From DATFVA01 sp963721075 (GTDB lineage Bacteria > Bacteroidota > Ignavibacteria > Ignavibacteriales > Ignavibacteriaceae), in contig CAVRHV010000014.1 of NCBI GenBank assembly GCA_963721075.1, forward strand, positions 1-64,000: a stretch of DNA of 64,000 nucleotides. Reading direction: 5' to 3'. The position numbers were made by a program, and so were the translations under genes. Positions 26,042-33,974 of the stretch are shown here, in pieces. The notes beneath the pieces were generated by a model. That model was not told the origin of the DNA, searched no databases, and worked only from the letters and a program-made list of their open reading frames with translations. Positions within the stretch are counted from its first letter, which is position 1. Each line of letters opens with the position of its first letter.

Positions 26042-27641
26042 GGTTCACTTCTCTGGTAATTTTCTTAATTGGTAAAGTTATTTTAAAGGTGGTGCCTGCT
26101 TCCGAAGTATTTTCAACCTGTATCTTCCCATAATGCTGTTTAACTATTCCGTATGCAACCGCCAGTCCCAGCCCCGTTCCTTTATTGTCATTCTTGGTTG
26201 AATAAAATGGTTCGAAAATATTAGGCAGATCTTTTTCTGCAATTCCTTTCCCCTGATCGATTATCCGGATGACTGCGTTTTCATTTTCGGTTTCGAGCTC
26301 CACTTTCAGGGTCTGCCCTTCATTCATAGCTTCGATGGCGTTTATCAGAATTGCTATCAGGGCCTGTTCGATCTTCTGTGAATCGCATTCAATCGACAGA
26401 TCCTCAGTTTTATAGTCTCTTACAAGATGGATGCGGTTTATTTCAAGGTGATGATTTATAAGCACAAGACTCTTGTCAATTATCTTAGCAAGGTCGTTCT
26501 CGGTAAACTTGCCTTCATCCTTATGCGAAAAGAGGAGAAGATCCTTAACGATCTTTCCGCAGCGGGCCGATTCATCGGATATAAGGGTGAGGAATTCTAT
26601 AATATCCTTAAACTCGCCATCGGTGCTCAGCTTACTGAGTTTCTTTGAGATCAGCTTACTGTAAGTAAGTATTCCTTCAAGAGGATTGTTCAGTTCATGC
26701 GCAACCGTAGCAGAGAGTTTACCTAAAGAGGCAAGCTTCTCTATCTGGGTGATCTGTTCATATATCTTCTTAAGCTCTTCGTTCTTCTCTTCAACTTTAA
26801 GGTTCAGCGTCTCCGACCATTCCTTGATCTCTTTATAAGCCGTGTTAAGACGGGATGACATATAATTAAACTCATTTCCCACCTGGGCAAGTTCGCCTTT
26901 CGAATTTATATCGATCTTATAATCAAGGTTGCCGTTCGATATTTCCTCAATGCCTCTAGATATCCTCGTCAGGGGCCGGTTTACAAGGATCACTATGAAA
27001 AGTACACTGAAGCCGGAGATCAGAACCACAAGAATTACTGCATTGGTAATGATGCTGCGTGTGTTCGATTCAATAATATTGTTCATTGCTTCGGTGGACA
27101 CAATAACATCAAGGACTCCCAGAATGTTCTTATCTGCGGGATGCTCGTGGCAGGCGCCGTTGCTGCAGTCGGGTTCATTCTTTATCGGATTTATCAATCC
27201 CAGCACATTCTTGCCTTTTTCAAACGTGAACTCTCTTATCATTTCGTTCTGCGGCAGGTTGGTGGGAAGGGTCGGGCGCGAATGGCATAACGAGCACGCC
27301 TCGCTGTTGGTATCTACAGTTTTGTTTATCTCAGTTGAATCAGTAGAATAGCTGATCCGGCCCTGTTTATTGTATATCCTTATTTTTTCAACGCCGACTT
27401 CCTTACCTATCGTATTGATAATCTCATAGATGTCCTGGCGGCGGTTCAGGAGCATACTGTAACGTGTTGATTTTTTAATCACATCACTGATGTTATAGGC
27501 ATTTTGTGAGGACGCTTCGGTCAGGTCTTTCTTGAGAACAGAAAGTGTATAATAAGTATACACTGCTAAATTTATCAACAGTATACTTAAAATGATGAGG
27601 GTAAGCTTTACACTTAACCTATTTATGAATGAGGGACGCAT
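26025..27641 (-). CDS. Sensor histidine kinase with periplasmic c-type haem motifs
   Basis: I prefer the ATG at 27641, just after GGGGAGATT; the ATG at 27677 would add 12 residues. The protein has a transmembrane segment (residues about 11-30) and a periplasmic sensor domain containing CSLCH (116-120), a canonical covalent haem c site, and CSNGACH (159-165), a CX4CH variant. A second membrane segment and a HAMP domain follow, then a HisKA helix with phosphoacceptor His in TVAHELNNPLEGILTYSKL and a HATPase with NAIEAM, DQGKGI and GTGLGLAVAYG. A haem-bearing sensor suggests response to redox state or a gas such as NO, CO or O2. It is part of the operon encoding the NrfD module. Confidence 0.92.
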   Translation of the reverse strand: MRPSFINRLSVKLTLIILSILLINLAVYTYYTLSVLKKDLTEASSQNAYNISDVIKKSTRYSMLLNRRQDIYEIINTIGKEVGVEKIRIYNKQGRISYSTDSTEINKTVDTNSEACSLCHSRPTLPTNLPQNEMIREFTFEKGKNVLGLINPIKNEPDCSNGACHEHPADKNILGVLDVIVSTEAMNNIIESNTRSIITNAVILVVLISGFSVLFIVILVNRPLTRISRGIEEISNGNLDYKIDINSKGELAQVGNEFNYMSSRLNTAYKEIKEWSETLNLKVEEKNEELKKIYEQITQIEKLASLGKLSATVAHELNNPLEGILTYSKLISKKLSKLSTDGEFKDIIEFLTLISDESARCGKIVKDLLLFSHKDEGKFTENDLAKIIDKSLVLINHHLEINRIHLVRDYKTEDLSIECDSQKIEQALIAILINAIEAMNEGQTLKVELETENENAVIRIIDQGKGIAEKDLPNIFEPFYSTKNDNKGTGLGLAVAYGIVKQHYGKIQVENTSEAGTTFKITLPIKKITREVNHETQS

Positions 27642-27713
27642 AATCTCCCCGAATCTCCCCAAAAAATATATACTCAAACGTAACCAACAAAAAGATCATT
27701 ATCAAGAGAAATA

Positions 27714-27728
27714 GTTGAATATATCAAC
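27714..27728. promoter_or_regulatory. Candidate regulator-binding palindrome upstream of the kinase gene
   Basis: GTTGAATATATCAAC has perfect GTTGA/TCAAC arms around five AT bases. The same arms occur three times upstream of the operon's sigma-54 promoter (31254-31367). It lies 73 bases before the kinase ATG at 27641, so it could mediate autoregulation of the two-component genes. Confidence 0.55.
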
Positions 27729-27736
27729 AGTTTGGA

Positions 27737-28480
27737 TCATCCCTCATTAGCAAAGAGCGAATCAAGGAATTGTTTATACTTTTTAATACCTGTTACCTGG
27801 TAAAGAAACTTTACCTTTATTCCTCCATCATTCATCCTGGCGCCTAAAAATGAGTATTCATTCTGAAATTCCTGCAATTTCAGACCAAGACCCTCAATTT
27901 TCTGCATATAATCATCTTCACTCATACGGCAGCCTTCAATTTCCTCAGGGTCAGCATCAACCAGGCTAAGCCAGGAATTCACCCTGAAGTCATCTATATT
28001 GTGTTTTAATTTGTCAACAATCGAAAAACTGACAGGGGAAAGCACCTCAGCCTCCCCCCATTCTCCCCATAATTTCAATAATGTATTACCTTTTTTAATA
28101 CCTGAACCGGACGACTCAAACTCATATTCTTTCAGATTATCGAGGAAAAGATAGACTGATTTATCGAGTCCCAGGTAGTAGGTTTTGTCGAACAGCTTCT
28201 TAAGCACTATACTGTTATTAAGGTAATAGTAGCCCGGCGAGTAGCTGATCGACCTGAGCAAGTCAATCTTCCGATCGATAATATTCTTCCCGGAATCGTC
28301 CTGACCGTTGAGGTCTTTTGCGGATGTTCCGGGATTAATATTCCTCATAATCTTATCGAACACGCAGTTATCGCAGTCGAAGTTTTTATCGCACAGCTTA
28401 TACTCTACGGTATTTGAACTCATCCATATACACTTCATTGAGTCATAATTAATCGGTTCAGATCGTTTATTTTTAGGCAT
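27737..28480 (-). CDS. Soluble glycine-cleavage H-like protein with Cys-rich N-terminus
   Basis: The 247-residue protein has an N-terminal four-Cys motif (MKCIWM, YKLCDKNFDCDNC), the spacing seen in H-like proteins of redox gene clusters in anaerobes and suited to zinc or a metal cluster. The middle (LDKSVYLFLDNLKEYEFE, GSGIKKGNTLLKLWG, EAEVLSPVSFSIVDKL) resembles the barrel-sandwich hybrid of GcvH. The lipoyl-lysine position is not conserved, so it is unlikely to work in glycine cleavage. It lies between the NrfD gene and the kinase gene in one operon. Role unknown; assembly or signalling for the redox complex is a guess. Confidence 0.65.
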   Translation of the reverse strand: MPKNKRSEPINYDSMKCIWMSSNTVEYKLCDKNFDCDNCVFDKIMRNINPGTSAKDLNGQDDSGKNIIDRKIDLLRSISYSPGYYYLNNSIVLKKLFDKTYYLGLDKSVYLFLDNLKEYEFESSGSGIKKGNTLLKLWGEWGEAEVLSPVSFSIVDKLKHNIDDFRVNSWLSLVDADPEEIEGCRMSEDDYMQKIEGLGLKLQEFQNEYSFLGARMNDGGIKVKFLYQVTGIKKYKQFLDSLFANEG

Positions 28481-28515
28481 TTGGAGTTCTCCAAATTAAT
28501 TTTTTCATTTTCATT

Positions 28516-29644
28516 TCAATGTTCAACGGACACTGGCTGAAATACCGGGAAAAATTTAGTAATTAGCCTGAATGCCCACATTCCAAGAACAACAAGCATC
28601 AGGGTAATACTAATCTCATTAAAGCTCGGGAAGTAATGCAGTCCTGCCTCTGCTGATACGGAGGTGATTGCTACGTTCATCCGGTTAAGGATGAATCCGG
28701 CGATAATAAGGACAGTAGCTATATAGAGCCATTTCCGGTTCTCTCTGATTTTTTTCTGGATCAGCAGACCGAAAGGAACAAGCACTCCTGCCAGCACTTC
28801 AAGGTAGAAGAGAAGCGACTTTTCATTGATAGCAAGCAGTGCAGAGATATGTCCCGATGTAGATCAGGTCTGTAAGCTTCAGGACAAATCCTATCATAAG
28901 AATGCTCACGCTCAGCAGTCCCGCCAGCGATAAGAGATCCATCTCCAGCTCACGGTTAAAAGCACGGGCACTGAGGAACGATTCGAAAATAACCATCGCA
29001 AATCCCACTCCTACCGCAGACAGGAAGAAGAACACCGGCAGGTAGGGGGAGTACCAGATGGGACTCATCTTTGTCGGGAGAATAAGGAATAAAGATCCCA
29101 GCGATGACTGATGAAGTGTAGAGAGCAGCACGCCGAGAACCATAATAGGAATGCTCACTCTTCTGATTATCCGCAGCAGCCTCGCCCACTTGAATTTTTC
29201 CAGCGCCATCGGAATGAATTCAAGAAACAGAACTGTTGTATATAACATTACACACCAGGCTACCTCAAACATAACTGAATTGGGGTTCCACATAATAAGG
29301 GCATGCCAGATGTTATAAGGTTTGCCAAGGTCGTACATCAATCCGAATACAACAAGCAGGTATCCGAGAAAAGCTGTAAGTATTGCCGGGCGGGTAAGCG
29401 CCTTAAACTTTTCAATATTAAAAATGTGGGTAACCGCGCAGAGGGTGAATCCGCCTGCTGCAAGTCCCACACCGCAAAGAATATCAAAACCGATCCACAA
29501 TCCCCAGGGATATGAATCACTGAGGTTTGTTGCTGATTGTAATCCACCTGTAAATCTCAAGTAAGTTGAGTAAAGACCGGTGATAACAATGACAGATGCA
29601 ACAGCCCTCCAGAATGTTATTTTTGGCAGATTAAATGTTTTCAT
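28516..29644 (-). CDS. NrfD/HybB-family quinone-interacting membrane subunit, frameshifted in this sequence
   Basis: Two pieces, 28823-29644 and 28516-28797, together encode one NrfD/HybB-like protein of about 376 residues with eight to ten transmembrane segments. The first piece has the family start FWRAVASVIVITGLYSTY and YPWGLWIGFDILCGVGLAAG; the second (GVLVPFGLLIQKKIRENRKW) supplies the last segments. The frame changes at a GGG run (CCC at 28853-28855 on the plus strand). Removing one base gives a continuous IYIGHISALLAINEKSLLFY, typical of the family. These proteins exchange electrons between quinone and an adjacent ferredoxin subunit, here encoded just upstream with a 14-base overlap. 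Confidence 0.88.
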
Positions 29645-30410
29645 TGTTATCTTTTTCCTTTTTGTTTAACATTTTATTTTCTTTTGCGATCTCGTTTTTA
29701 CGCCTGGTAAGCCAGTACATACCTCCCAGGAATACAGAACCGACCGATACTACTGTCGGTATTTTTTCCAGGGCGCGCATCGTATAATTCGGCAGCGGCT
29801 CCGACTGCAGTTCCGGGAATCCCAGCTGATCGAACGGAACAGGGGAGAGTACAAGCACGCTCGTACCGCCTGCTTCTGTTAGTCCGTATACTTCCGGGTA
29901 ATATGTATCGGGATCTTCGGCAATTCTTTTCTTTGCCTCTGCGATCATCTCGTCCCTGTCGCCGAATATCGTTGCCCCTGCGGGACATGCTTCTGCACAG
30001 GCTGTCTGTTCGCCTCTTGAAACTCTGTCGTAGCACATAATGCATTTGCGTACGCGCGGGTTCGTCTTATTCCATTCATATCTCGGAACTTTGTGAGGGC
30101 AGGCCTGCATACAGTAGCGGCAGCCGAGACATTTATCGGGATCGTAAATAACAGGACCCAGTTCTGTTTTTTCCATTGCCCCAACGGGACAAACGGATAC
30201 GCAGGTGGGATCAACACAATGCATACACATTTTTCTTGAGTATGTATCTCCGTATTCTTCAACAACTGTATAAGTGTTCGCGGAAAGGTGATCTTTTAAG
30301 AAATCATCGTTTGTCTCTGCAAGTTTATTCTGTTCCTTACAAGCCTCATAACAGGATCCGCAGCCAACACACATGGTTGCATCGAACAATATTGCTTTCT
30401 GTTTCTGCAT
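29631..30410 (-). CDS. HybA-like ferredoxin with four 4Fe-4S clusters and C-terminal membrane anchor
   Basis: The 259-residue protein holds four Cys-rich groups: CVGCGSCYEAC, CMHCVDPTCVSVCP, CLGCRYCMQACP and CIMCYDRVSRGEQTACAEACP, as in HybA/DmsB/FdnH-type subunits. One hydrophobic segment near the C-terminus (VSVGSVFLGGMYWLT) should anchor it to the membrane. No Tat or Sec signal is visible, so it probably faces the cytoplasm. It transfers electrons between an unidentified partner and the NrfD subunit encoded downstream. Confidence 0.92.
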   Translation of the reverse strand: MQKQKAILFDATMCVGCGSCYEACKEQNKLAETNDDFLKDHLSANTYTVVEEYGDTYSRKMCMHCVDPTCVSVCPVGAMEKTELGPVIYDPDKCLGCRYCMQACPHKVPRYEWNKTNPRVRKCIMCYDRVSRGEQTACAEACPAGATIFGDRDEMIAEAKKRIAEDPDTYYPEVYGLTEAGGTSVLVLSPVPFDQLGFPELQSEPLPNYTMRALEKIPTVVSVGSVFLGGMYWLTRRKNEIAKENKMLNKKEKDNNENI

Positions 30411-30419
30411 TTGGTCCCC

Positions 30420-31094
30420 CTACATCTGTAAAAATTCTTTTTCGAAATCCTTAACACCTTCATCGGATACCAGAGAAAGTGCACCTTCAACTACGTTACC
30501 GCCGTCCTGCATTGTTACTCCTGCGAGTTCAGGTTTTACGGTATGTGTCCCGAGAAATTCACGGAGACGTTTGAACTCTTTTTTCATCCAGTTCTTTACT
30601 TCGTTCCCCGAGAACAGCTGATATTTGCTTATCTCGTATTCGGGAGCCAGCATCAGGATGCTCCAGTCATCTCCGTACGGATCGTTAATTTTCTTCCCGA
30701 GAATTTTGGGATTCGTGAACTTAACTTCGCCGTCAACCGGTGATCTGAATTTGAAATTTCTTCCGTAGGAAACTCCTTCAAAGATCACTTCACCTTTCTT
30801 TATTGAGGTTCCTGGTTCTGCAATCTTTGATACTGAAAAGTTTCCGAGTGATTTAATTATAAAGTCGTCAACCCCGACCTTGATAAGGCCGTATTCATTT
30901 TTCTTTGCCCAGGTGTGTCCTTTCGATATAAAGATGTCGCCCGGTACAGAAAGTGTGCTAAGGTCGAATACTAGCCTTTCTGCCAGGAATGAGCTCGGCT
31001 GGAATGCCGGATGAGTCTTCTTCTGTGCCCTTAATACAAGGAAATCAATTAGGATGAAGAAGATAAACGTAAATACTACAAATAATGCGACCAT
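30420..31094 (-). CDS. Membrane-anchored glycine-cleavage H-like protein
   Basis: The 224-residue protein begins with a transmembrane segment (VALFVVFTFIFFILIDFLVL). A GcvH-type domain follows: ISKGHTWAKKNEYGLIKVGV, KIAEPGTSIKKGEVIFEG and FRSPVDGEVKFTNP. In true GcvH the lipoyl lysine lies just before this last strand in an ESVKA-like motif; here the segment reads EGVSYGRNFKF, so lipoylation looks lost or moved. It is the first gene of the NrfD/ferredoxin operon, 33 bases downstream of the likely sigma-54 transcription start. It may be a structural or assembly subunit of the complex. Confidence 0.75.
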   Translation of the reverse strand: MVALFVVFTFIFFILIDFLVLRAQKKTHPAFQPSSFLAERLVFDLSTLSVPGDIFISKGHTWAKKNEYGLIKVGVDDFIIKSLGNFSVSKIAEPGTSIKKGEVIFEGVSYGRNFKFRSPVDGEVKFTNPKILGKKINDPYGDDWSILMLAPEYEISKYQLFSGNEVKNWMKKEFKRLREFLGTHTVKPELAGVTMQDGGNVVEGALSLVSDEGVKDFEKEFLQM

Positions 31095-31138
31095 TATGTT
31101 TTCCTCTCTGTTTTGAAGTTTATCGCACTATTAGTAGG

Positions 31139-31152
31139 GCAAAAGGAGTGCC
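31139..31152 (-). promoter_or_regulatory. Sigma-54 (RpoN) promoter
   Basis: On the minus strand the sequence reads GGCACTCCTTTTGC: the -24 GGCAC at 31152-31148 and -12 TTGC at 31142-31139, with the GG and GC dinucleotides exactly ten bases apart. The expected start near 31127 leaves a short leader before the GcvH-like gene at 31094. The same operon encodes a sigma-54-dependent activator. Confidence 0.8.
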
Positions 31153-31253
31153 GGAGAAAATACTGTGATTTTATAGGGGCTTTAACTCTTTTAATAATAT
31201 AGAGTTATGAGAACAACACTTACCTGATGTTAGAAAATTTAAACACCTCGAGT

Positions 31254-31367
31254 GTTGATATATTCAATAGTGTAAAATGGAATGTTTTAGGTAAACGCAC
31301 TTTAATGCGGTATTATTCAATATTTGAGTGTTGAATTATTCAATTCGGGTTTGATTAAATATTCAAC
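31254..31367. promoter_or_regulatory. Three candidate enhancer sites for the sigma-54 activator
   Basis: Three 15-base sites of the form GTTGA-N5-TCAAY lie 100 to 215 bases upstream of the sigma-54 promoter: GTTGATATATTCAAT (31254-31268), GTTGAATTATTCAAT (31330-31344) and the weaker GATTAAATATTCAAC (31353-31367). A further half-match (TTCAATATTTGA) lies between them at about 31316-31327. The distance is normal for activator-binding sites of NtrC-type regulators. The rest of this 309-base gap shows no gene. Confidence 0.6.
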
Positions 31368-31403
31368 AGTTTTGCCTGCCGGAAACACTGAAATCTGACT
31401 ATT

Positions 31404-31808
31404 TTAGTTATTCCCCACCACCGCCTGCACTTTCACCTCTCCGGCCGACTTAAAGAACAGCGATACATTTTCGGTCTGTCCTGCTGATACATCCCGCTTC
31501 AGATTCATTACCATTACATGATAGCTTCCGGGTTTGAACACAACCGAATCGTGCGGGGCAACAACCAGGTGCTTAACGGGACGCATACCCATCATATCGT
31601 CTTTCTTGTAAGTCTCATGGATCTGAACATCATCAGAAATATCAGACGAGGCTTTGTACAATGTATCCGGCTGATCGCCGCTGTTAACAACCGTGCAGTA
31701 AAAAGCAGTATTAAAGGATTCGGGAGCGGGCCGCATCCACGAGTTCGTAACTTTGATCTGTTCTCCCCCCAGTAAAAAAATAAATGCGAGTAATAAAAGA
31801 TATTTCAT
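31404..31808 (-). CDS. PCu(A)C-type periplasmic copper chaperone
   Basis: The 134-residue protein has a short signal sequence and the PCuAC copper-binding pattern: IHETYKKDDMMGMRPV carrying the His and first Met ligands, then GSYHVMVMNL with the second His and Met. Such proteins deliver Cu(I) to the CuA or CuB site of haem-copper oxidases. It follows the SCO-family gene by ten bases, so the two act in one copper delivery route. The organism therefore likely has a terminal oxidase. Confidence 0.9.
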   Translation of the reverse strand: MKYLLLLAFIFLLGGEQIKVTNSWMRPAPESFNTAFYCTVVNSGDQPDTLYKASSDISDDVQIHETYKKDDMMGMRPVKHLVVAPHDSVVFKPGSYHVMVMNLKRDVSAGQTENVSLFFKSAGEVKVQAVVGNN

Positions 31809-31818
31809 TTAACTTCCT

Positions 31819-32403
31819 TTATAAAAGACTTTTAATATCATTTGCCATTTCAGCAGGATCTGCTGCACTTCCCCTGTAGTTTTTTCTGAGATTTCCATCC
31901 TGGTCAACCAGCGATATCCTGTCGGTATGTATCATAAAATATGAAGGTTCGCCTTTGTCGTTGTAGGTGGTATCGTCGGGAAAGGCCTTTACATTAAATA
32001 ATTTCATTACCGGATCGATATTATCTCTGCTGCCGGTAAGGAGCTCCCAATCGTTCATATCCATATTCCGTACTTCGGCATACTTTGTCAGCACAGATGG
32101 AGTATCTCTTTCAGGATCAAATGAAATGAGAATGAACCTGACGTCCTTGAGATCATCTTTGCTTAACTGTTCTTCCGCAAGCATCATATTATGGGTGGTC
32201 ATAGGACAAATATCGGGACAGTGAGTATAGATAAAGCCTATCAGCGCTACCTTGTCCTTTATAACCTCGGGATAAACAACCTGTGTGCTGTCCTGATCAA
32301 CCAGCGTTACTTTTGTGCCGGTGACATTTTCGTTTAGTTCAAATTTACTGCCGCATCCGGGAAGAATGAGTAATGCCGCAATTAATATTATTATAGTTTT
32401 CAC
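31819..32403 (-). CDS. SCO1/SenC family copper chaperone lipoprotein
   Basis: The 194-residue protein has a lipoprotein signal with lipobox ILPGC and a thioredoxin-like fold. Its CX3C copper site is in YTHCPDICPMTTHN and the third ligand His is in YFMIHTDRISLVD. SCO proteins metallate and reduce the CuA site of cytochrome oxidase. It is the first gene of a two-gene unit with the PCuAC gene. Confidence 0.92.
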   Translation of the reverse strand: MKTIIILIAALLILPGCGSKFELNENVTGTKVTLVDQDSTQVVYPEVIKDKVALIGFIYTHCPDICPMTTHNMMLAEEQLSKDDLKDVRFILISFDPERDTPSVLTKYAEVRNMDMNDWELLTGSRDNIDPVMKLFNVKAFPDDTTYNDKGEPSYFMIHTDRISLVDQDGNLRKNYRGSAADPAEMANDIKSLL

Positions 32404-32552
32404 GGAATTTCTGCTTAAAATAAATTGACGATAAAACTAACTTATAAAATTAAGCCGCAATTTGGAAGGAAGTAAATTCAATTCTGAGCTCCGGGTGCGC
32501 TGTATAACTTATGGTGCGGCTATTTCGCTTATTTTATAGTCCAGATAGGGTA

Positions 32553-32618
32553 CAACTGCGCTCCAACTGCGCTCCAGATGCGCTTCAACTGCGCTCCAAC
32601 TGCGCTTCAGATGCGCTC
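32553..32618. repeat. Six tandem copies of an 11-bp repeat
   Basis: The unit CAACTGCGCTC is repeated six times without gaps, with small changes to CAGATGCGCTT in the third and CAGATGCGCTC in the sixth, so the array also reads as two 33-bp units. A period of 11 keeps copies on nearly the same DNA face. An open frame crosses it (32511-32744) but looks non-genic. It lies between the divergent SCO and DUF2156 genes. Confidence 0.9.
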
Positions 32619-32745
32619 AAAATACCAGAAAGGAAAGAATACTTATATTGGAGCAGTTGGTCTGCTGAGCAATATCAGTTGTTGTGCCTGACAGGGAGAA
32701 AAATGAATATATTACTTAAATTTAAATTGATTATCTGGAATTGAG

Positions 32746-33708
32746 TTGAATACGCTTTTTGCTGAAAACAAAAAAAAAGTATCCGGAAATGTCCGGAAAA
32801 CGATCGAGGGTCCCGTTCCTTCTGCATTCTGCAGGCACAATAAGAACGAGATGGATTATCTCCAGATCCATCTGTTCAGAAATGTAAAATGGCTTACACA
32901 CGTTAAGATACCTTTTAAGATCGACTTCGAATCCGTCGTATCCGAATTAATCCTTCAGCACGCGAAGAACTATTTTATTGTGGGCTGCAACTACGGAAAC
33001 TTCCGTTATCTGAATGAACGCGGCTATAAAGGCATCAGGATGGGGAAGGAAGCAATACTGGATCTGCACTATAATCATTTCAAAAAGAAGTCGCTGAAGG
33101 AACTTGTAAGGAGAGGAAAGAAAAACGGAACTGTTGTCGAAATTCCCTGGTCGAAAGAGGCCGCGGAAGAGCTGCAGGAATTCAGACTGTATACCAGGCA
33201 TGGAAGGGAACCGCAGCTGCAGTATCTCTTCAGTACATATTTTGAAGAATCCAACAGGCTGTTTGTATTTCAACAGCCGGATGGACTATGGCTTGGTGCA
33301 ATGCTGCTTTCGTATAAAAGCGATAAATATTTGCAGACCGAGGCGATGCTTACGCGGCAAAATGAACCAAACGGAATTATGGAAGCTTTAATATTTGAGA
33401 TCTTTAAAACATTGAAAAAAGAAGGATATGATTACTGGACTCTCGGGGCGGTGCCTTTTATTATACGCGACTCAACTTTCCTTTCGAAGGAATATGTTAT
33501 AAATGTTACCGGCAGGATCATGAGGTTTGCTTATAACTACAAAGGACTCTTTCATTTCAAGAATAAATTTAATCCCGTATGGGCAGATTACTACATTTGC
33601 ATAAGACCGCATTTTAGTCCGGGTGCAATGTTCGGTATTCTCTTACAAAGCAACCTGCTGAAACTGGGGATCCATAAACTTATCCACCTGGGCAGAAGAA
33701 GTTTATAA
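32746..33708 (+). CDS. DUF2156 (MprF C-terminal-like) protein
   Basis: The 320-residue reading begins with TTG at 32746; an ATG at 32851 would remove 35 residues and cannot be excluded. The product resembles the double-GNAT DUF2156 domain found in phosphatidylglycerol lysyltransferases: GCNYGNFRYLNERGYKGIRM, NHFKKKSLKELVRRGKK, GLWLGAMLLSYKSDKYLQTEAML and YDYWTLGAVPFI. It lacks the multi-pass flippase half of MprF. Soluble DUF2156 proteins could transfer an aminoacyl or acyl group to a lipid or other acceptor. Substrate unknown. Confidence 0.7.
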   Translation: MNTLFAENKKKVSGNVRKTIEGPVPSAFCRHNKNEMDYLQIHLFRNVKWLTHVKIPFKIDFESVVSELILQHAKNYFIVGCNYGNFRYLNERGYKGIRMGKEAILDLHYNHFKKKSLKELVRRGKKNGTVVEIPWSKEAAEELQEFRLYTRHGREPQLQYLFSTYFEESNRLFVFQQPDGLWLGAMLLSYKSDKYLQTEAMLTRQNEPNGIMEALIFEIFKTLKKEGYDYWTLGAVPFIIRDSTFLSKEYVINVTGRIMRFAYNYKGLFHFKNKFNPVWADYYICIRPHFSPGAMFGILLQSNLLKLGIHKLIHLGRRSL

Positions 33709-33974
33709 GAGAAGTTAGGACAAAAAGACCAATCATTTAAAACACGGCAGTCTGCAGTGCTCACATTTTTGAATAGGCCGATACCGGGGACATAATCCGG
33801 GTCGATCCGAGCAGCGCCGCAATGCAGTCTGTTTGATTTGCAGCAGAACCGGATGAGAAGTTAATACCGCATTACCACCCTGTATAAAGTAATACTTCCG
33901 ATAACCCGATTATCCTAACATATAACCAAACTTTTATTAATTTATGTCAGGAATTATTGAAAAAAAGGTGCGTT

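Noticed and set aside
30420..31094. Genuine glycine-cleavage system
   Set aside because: No GcvP or GcvT is present, the lipoyl-lysine motif is not conserved and the protein is membrane anchored.
32553..32618. CRISPR array
   Set aside because: Units are 11 bp and contiguous with no spacers, and no cas genes are near.
32511..32744. Open frame of 77 codons across the 11-bp repeats
   Set aside because: The frame is created by the tandem repeat; no ribosome-binding site or family resemblance.
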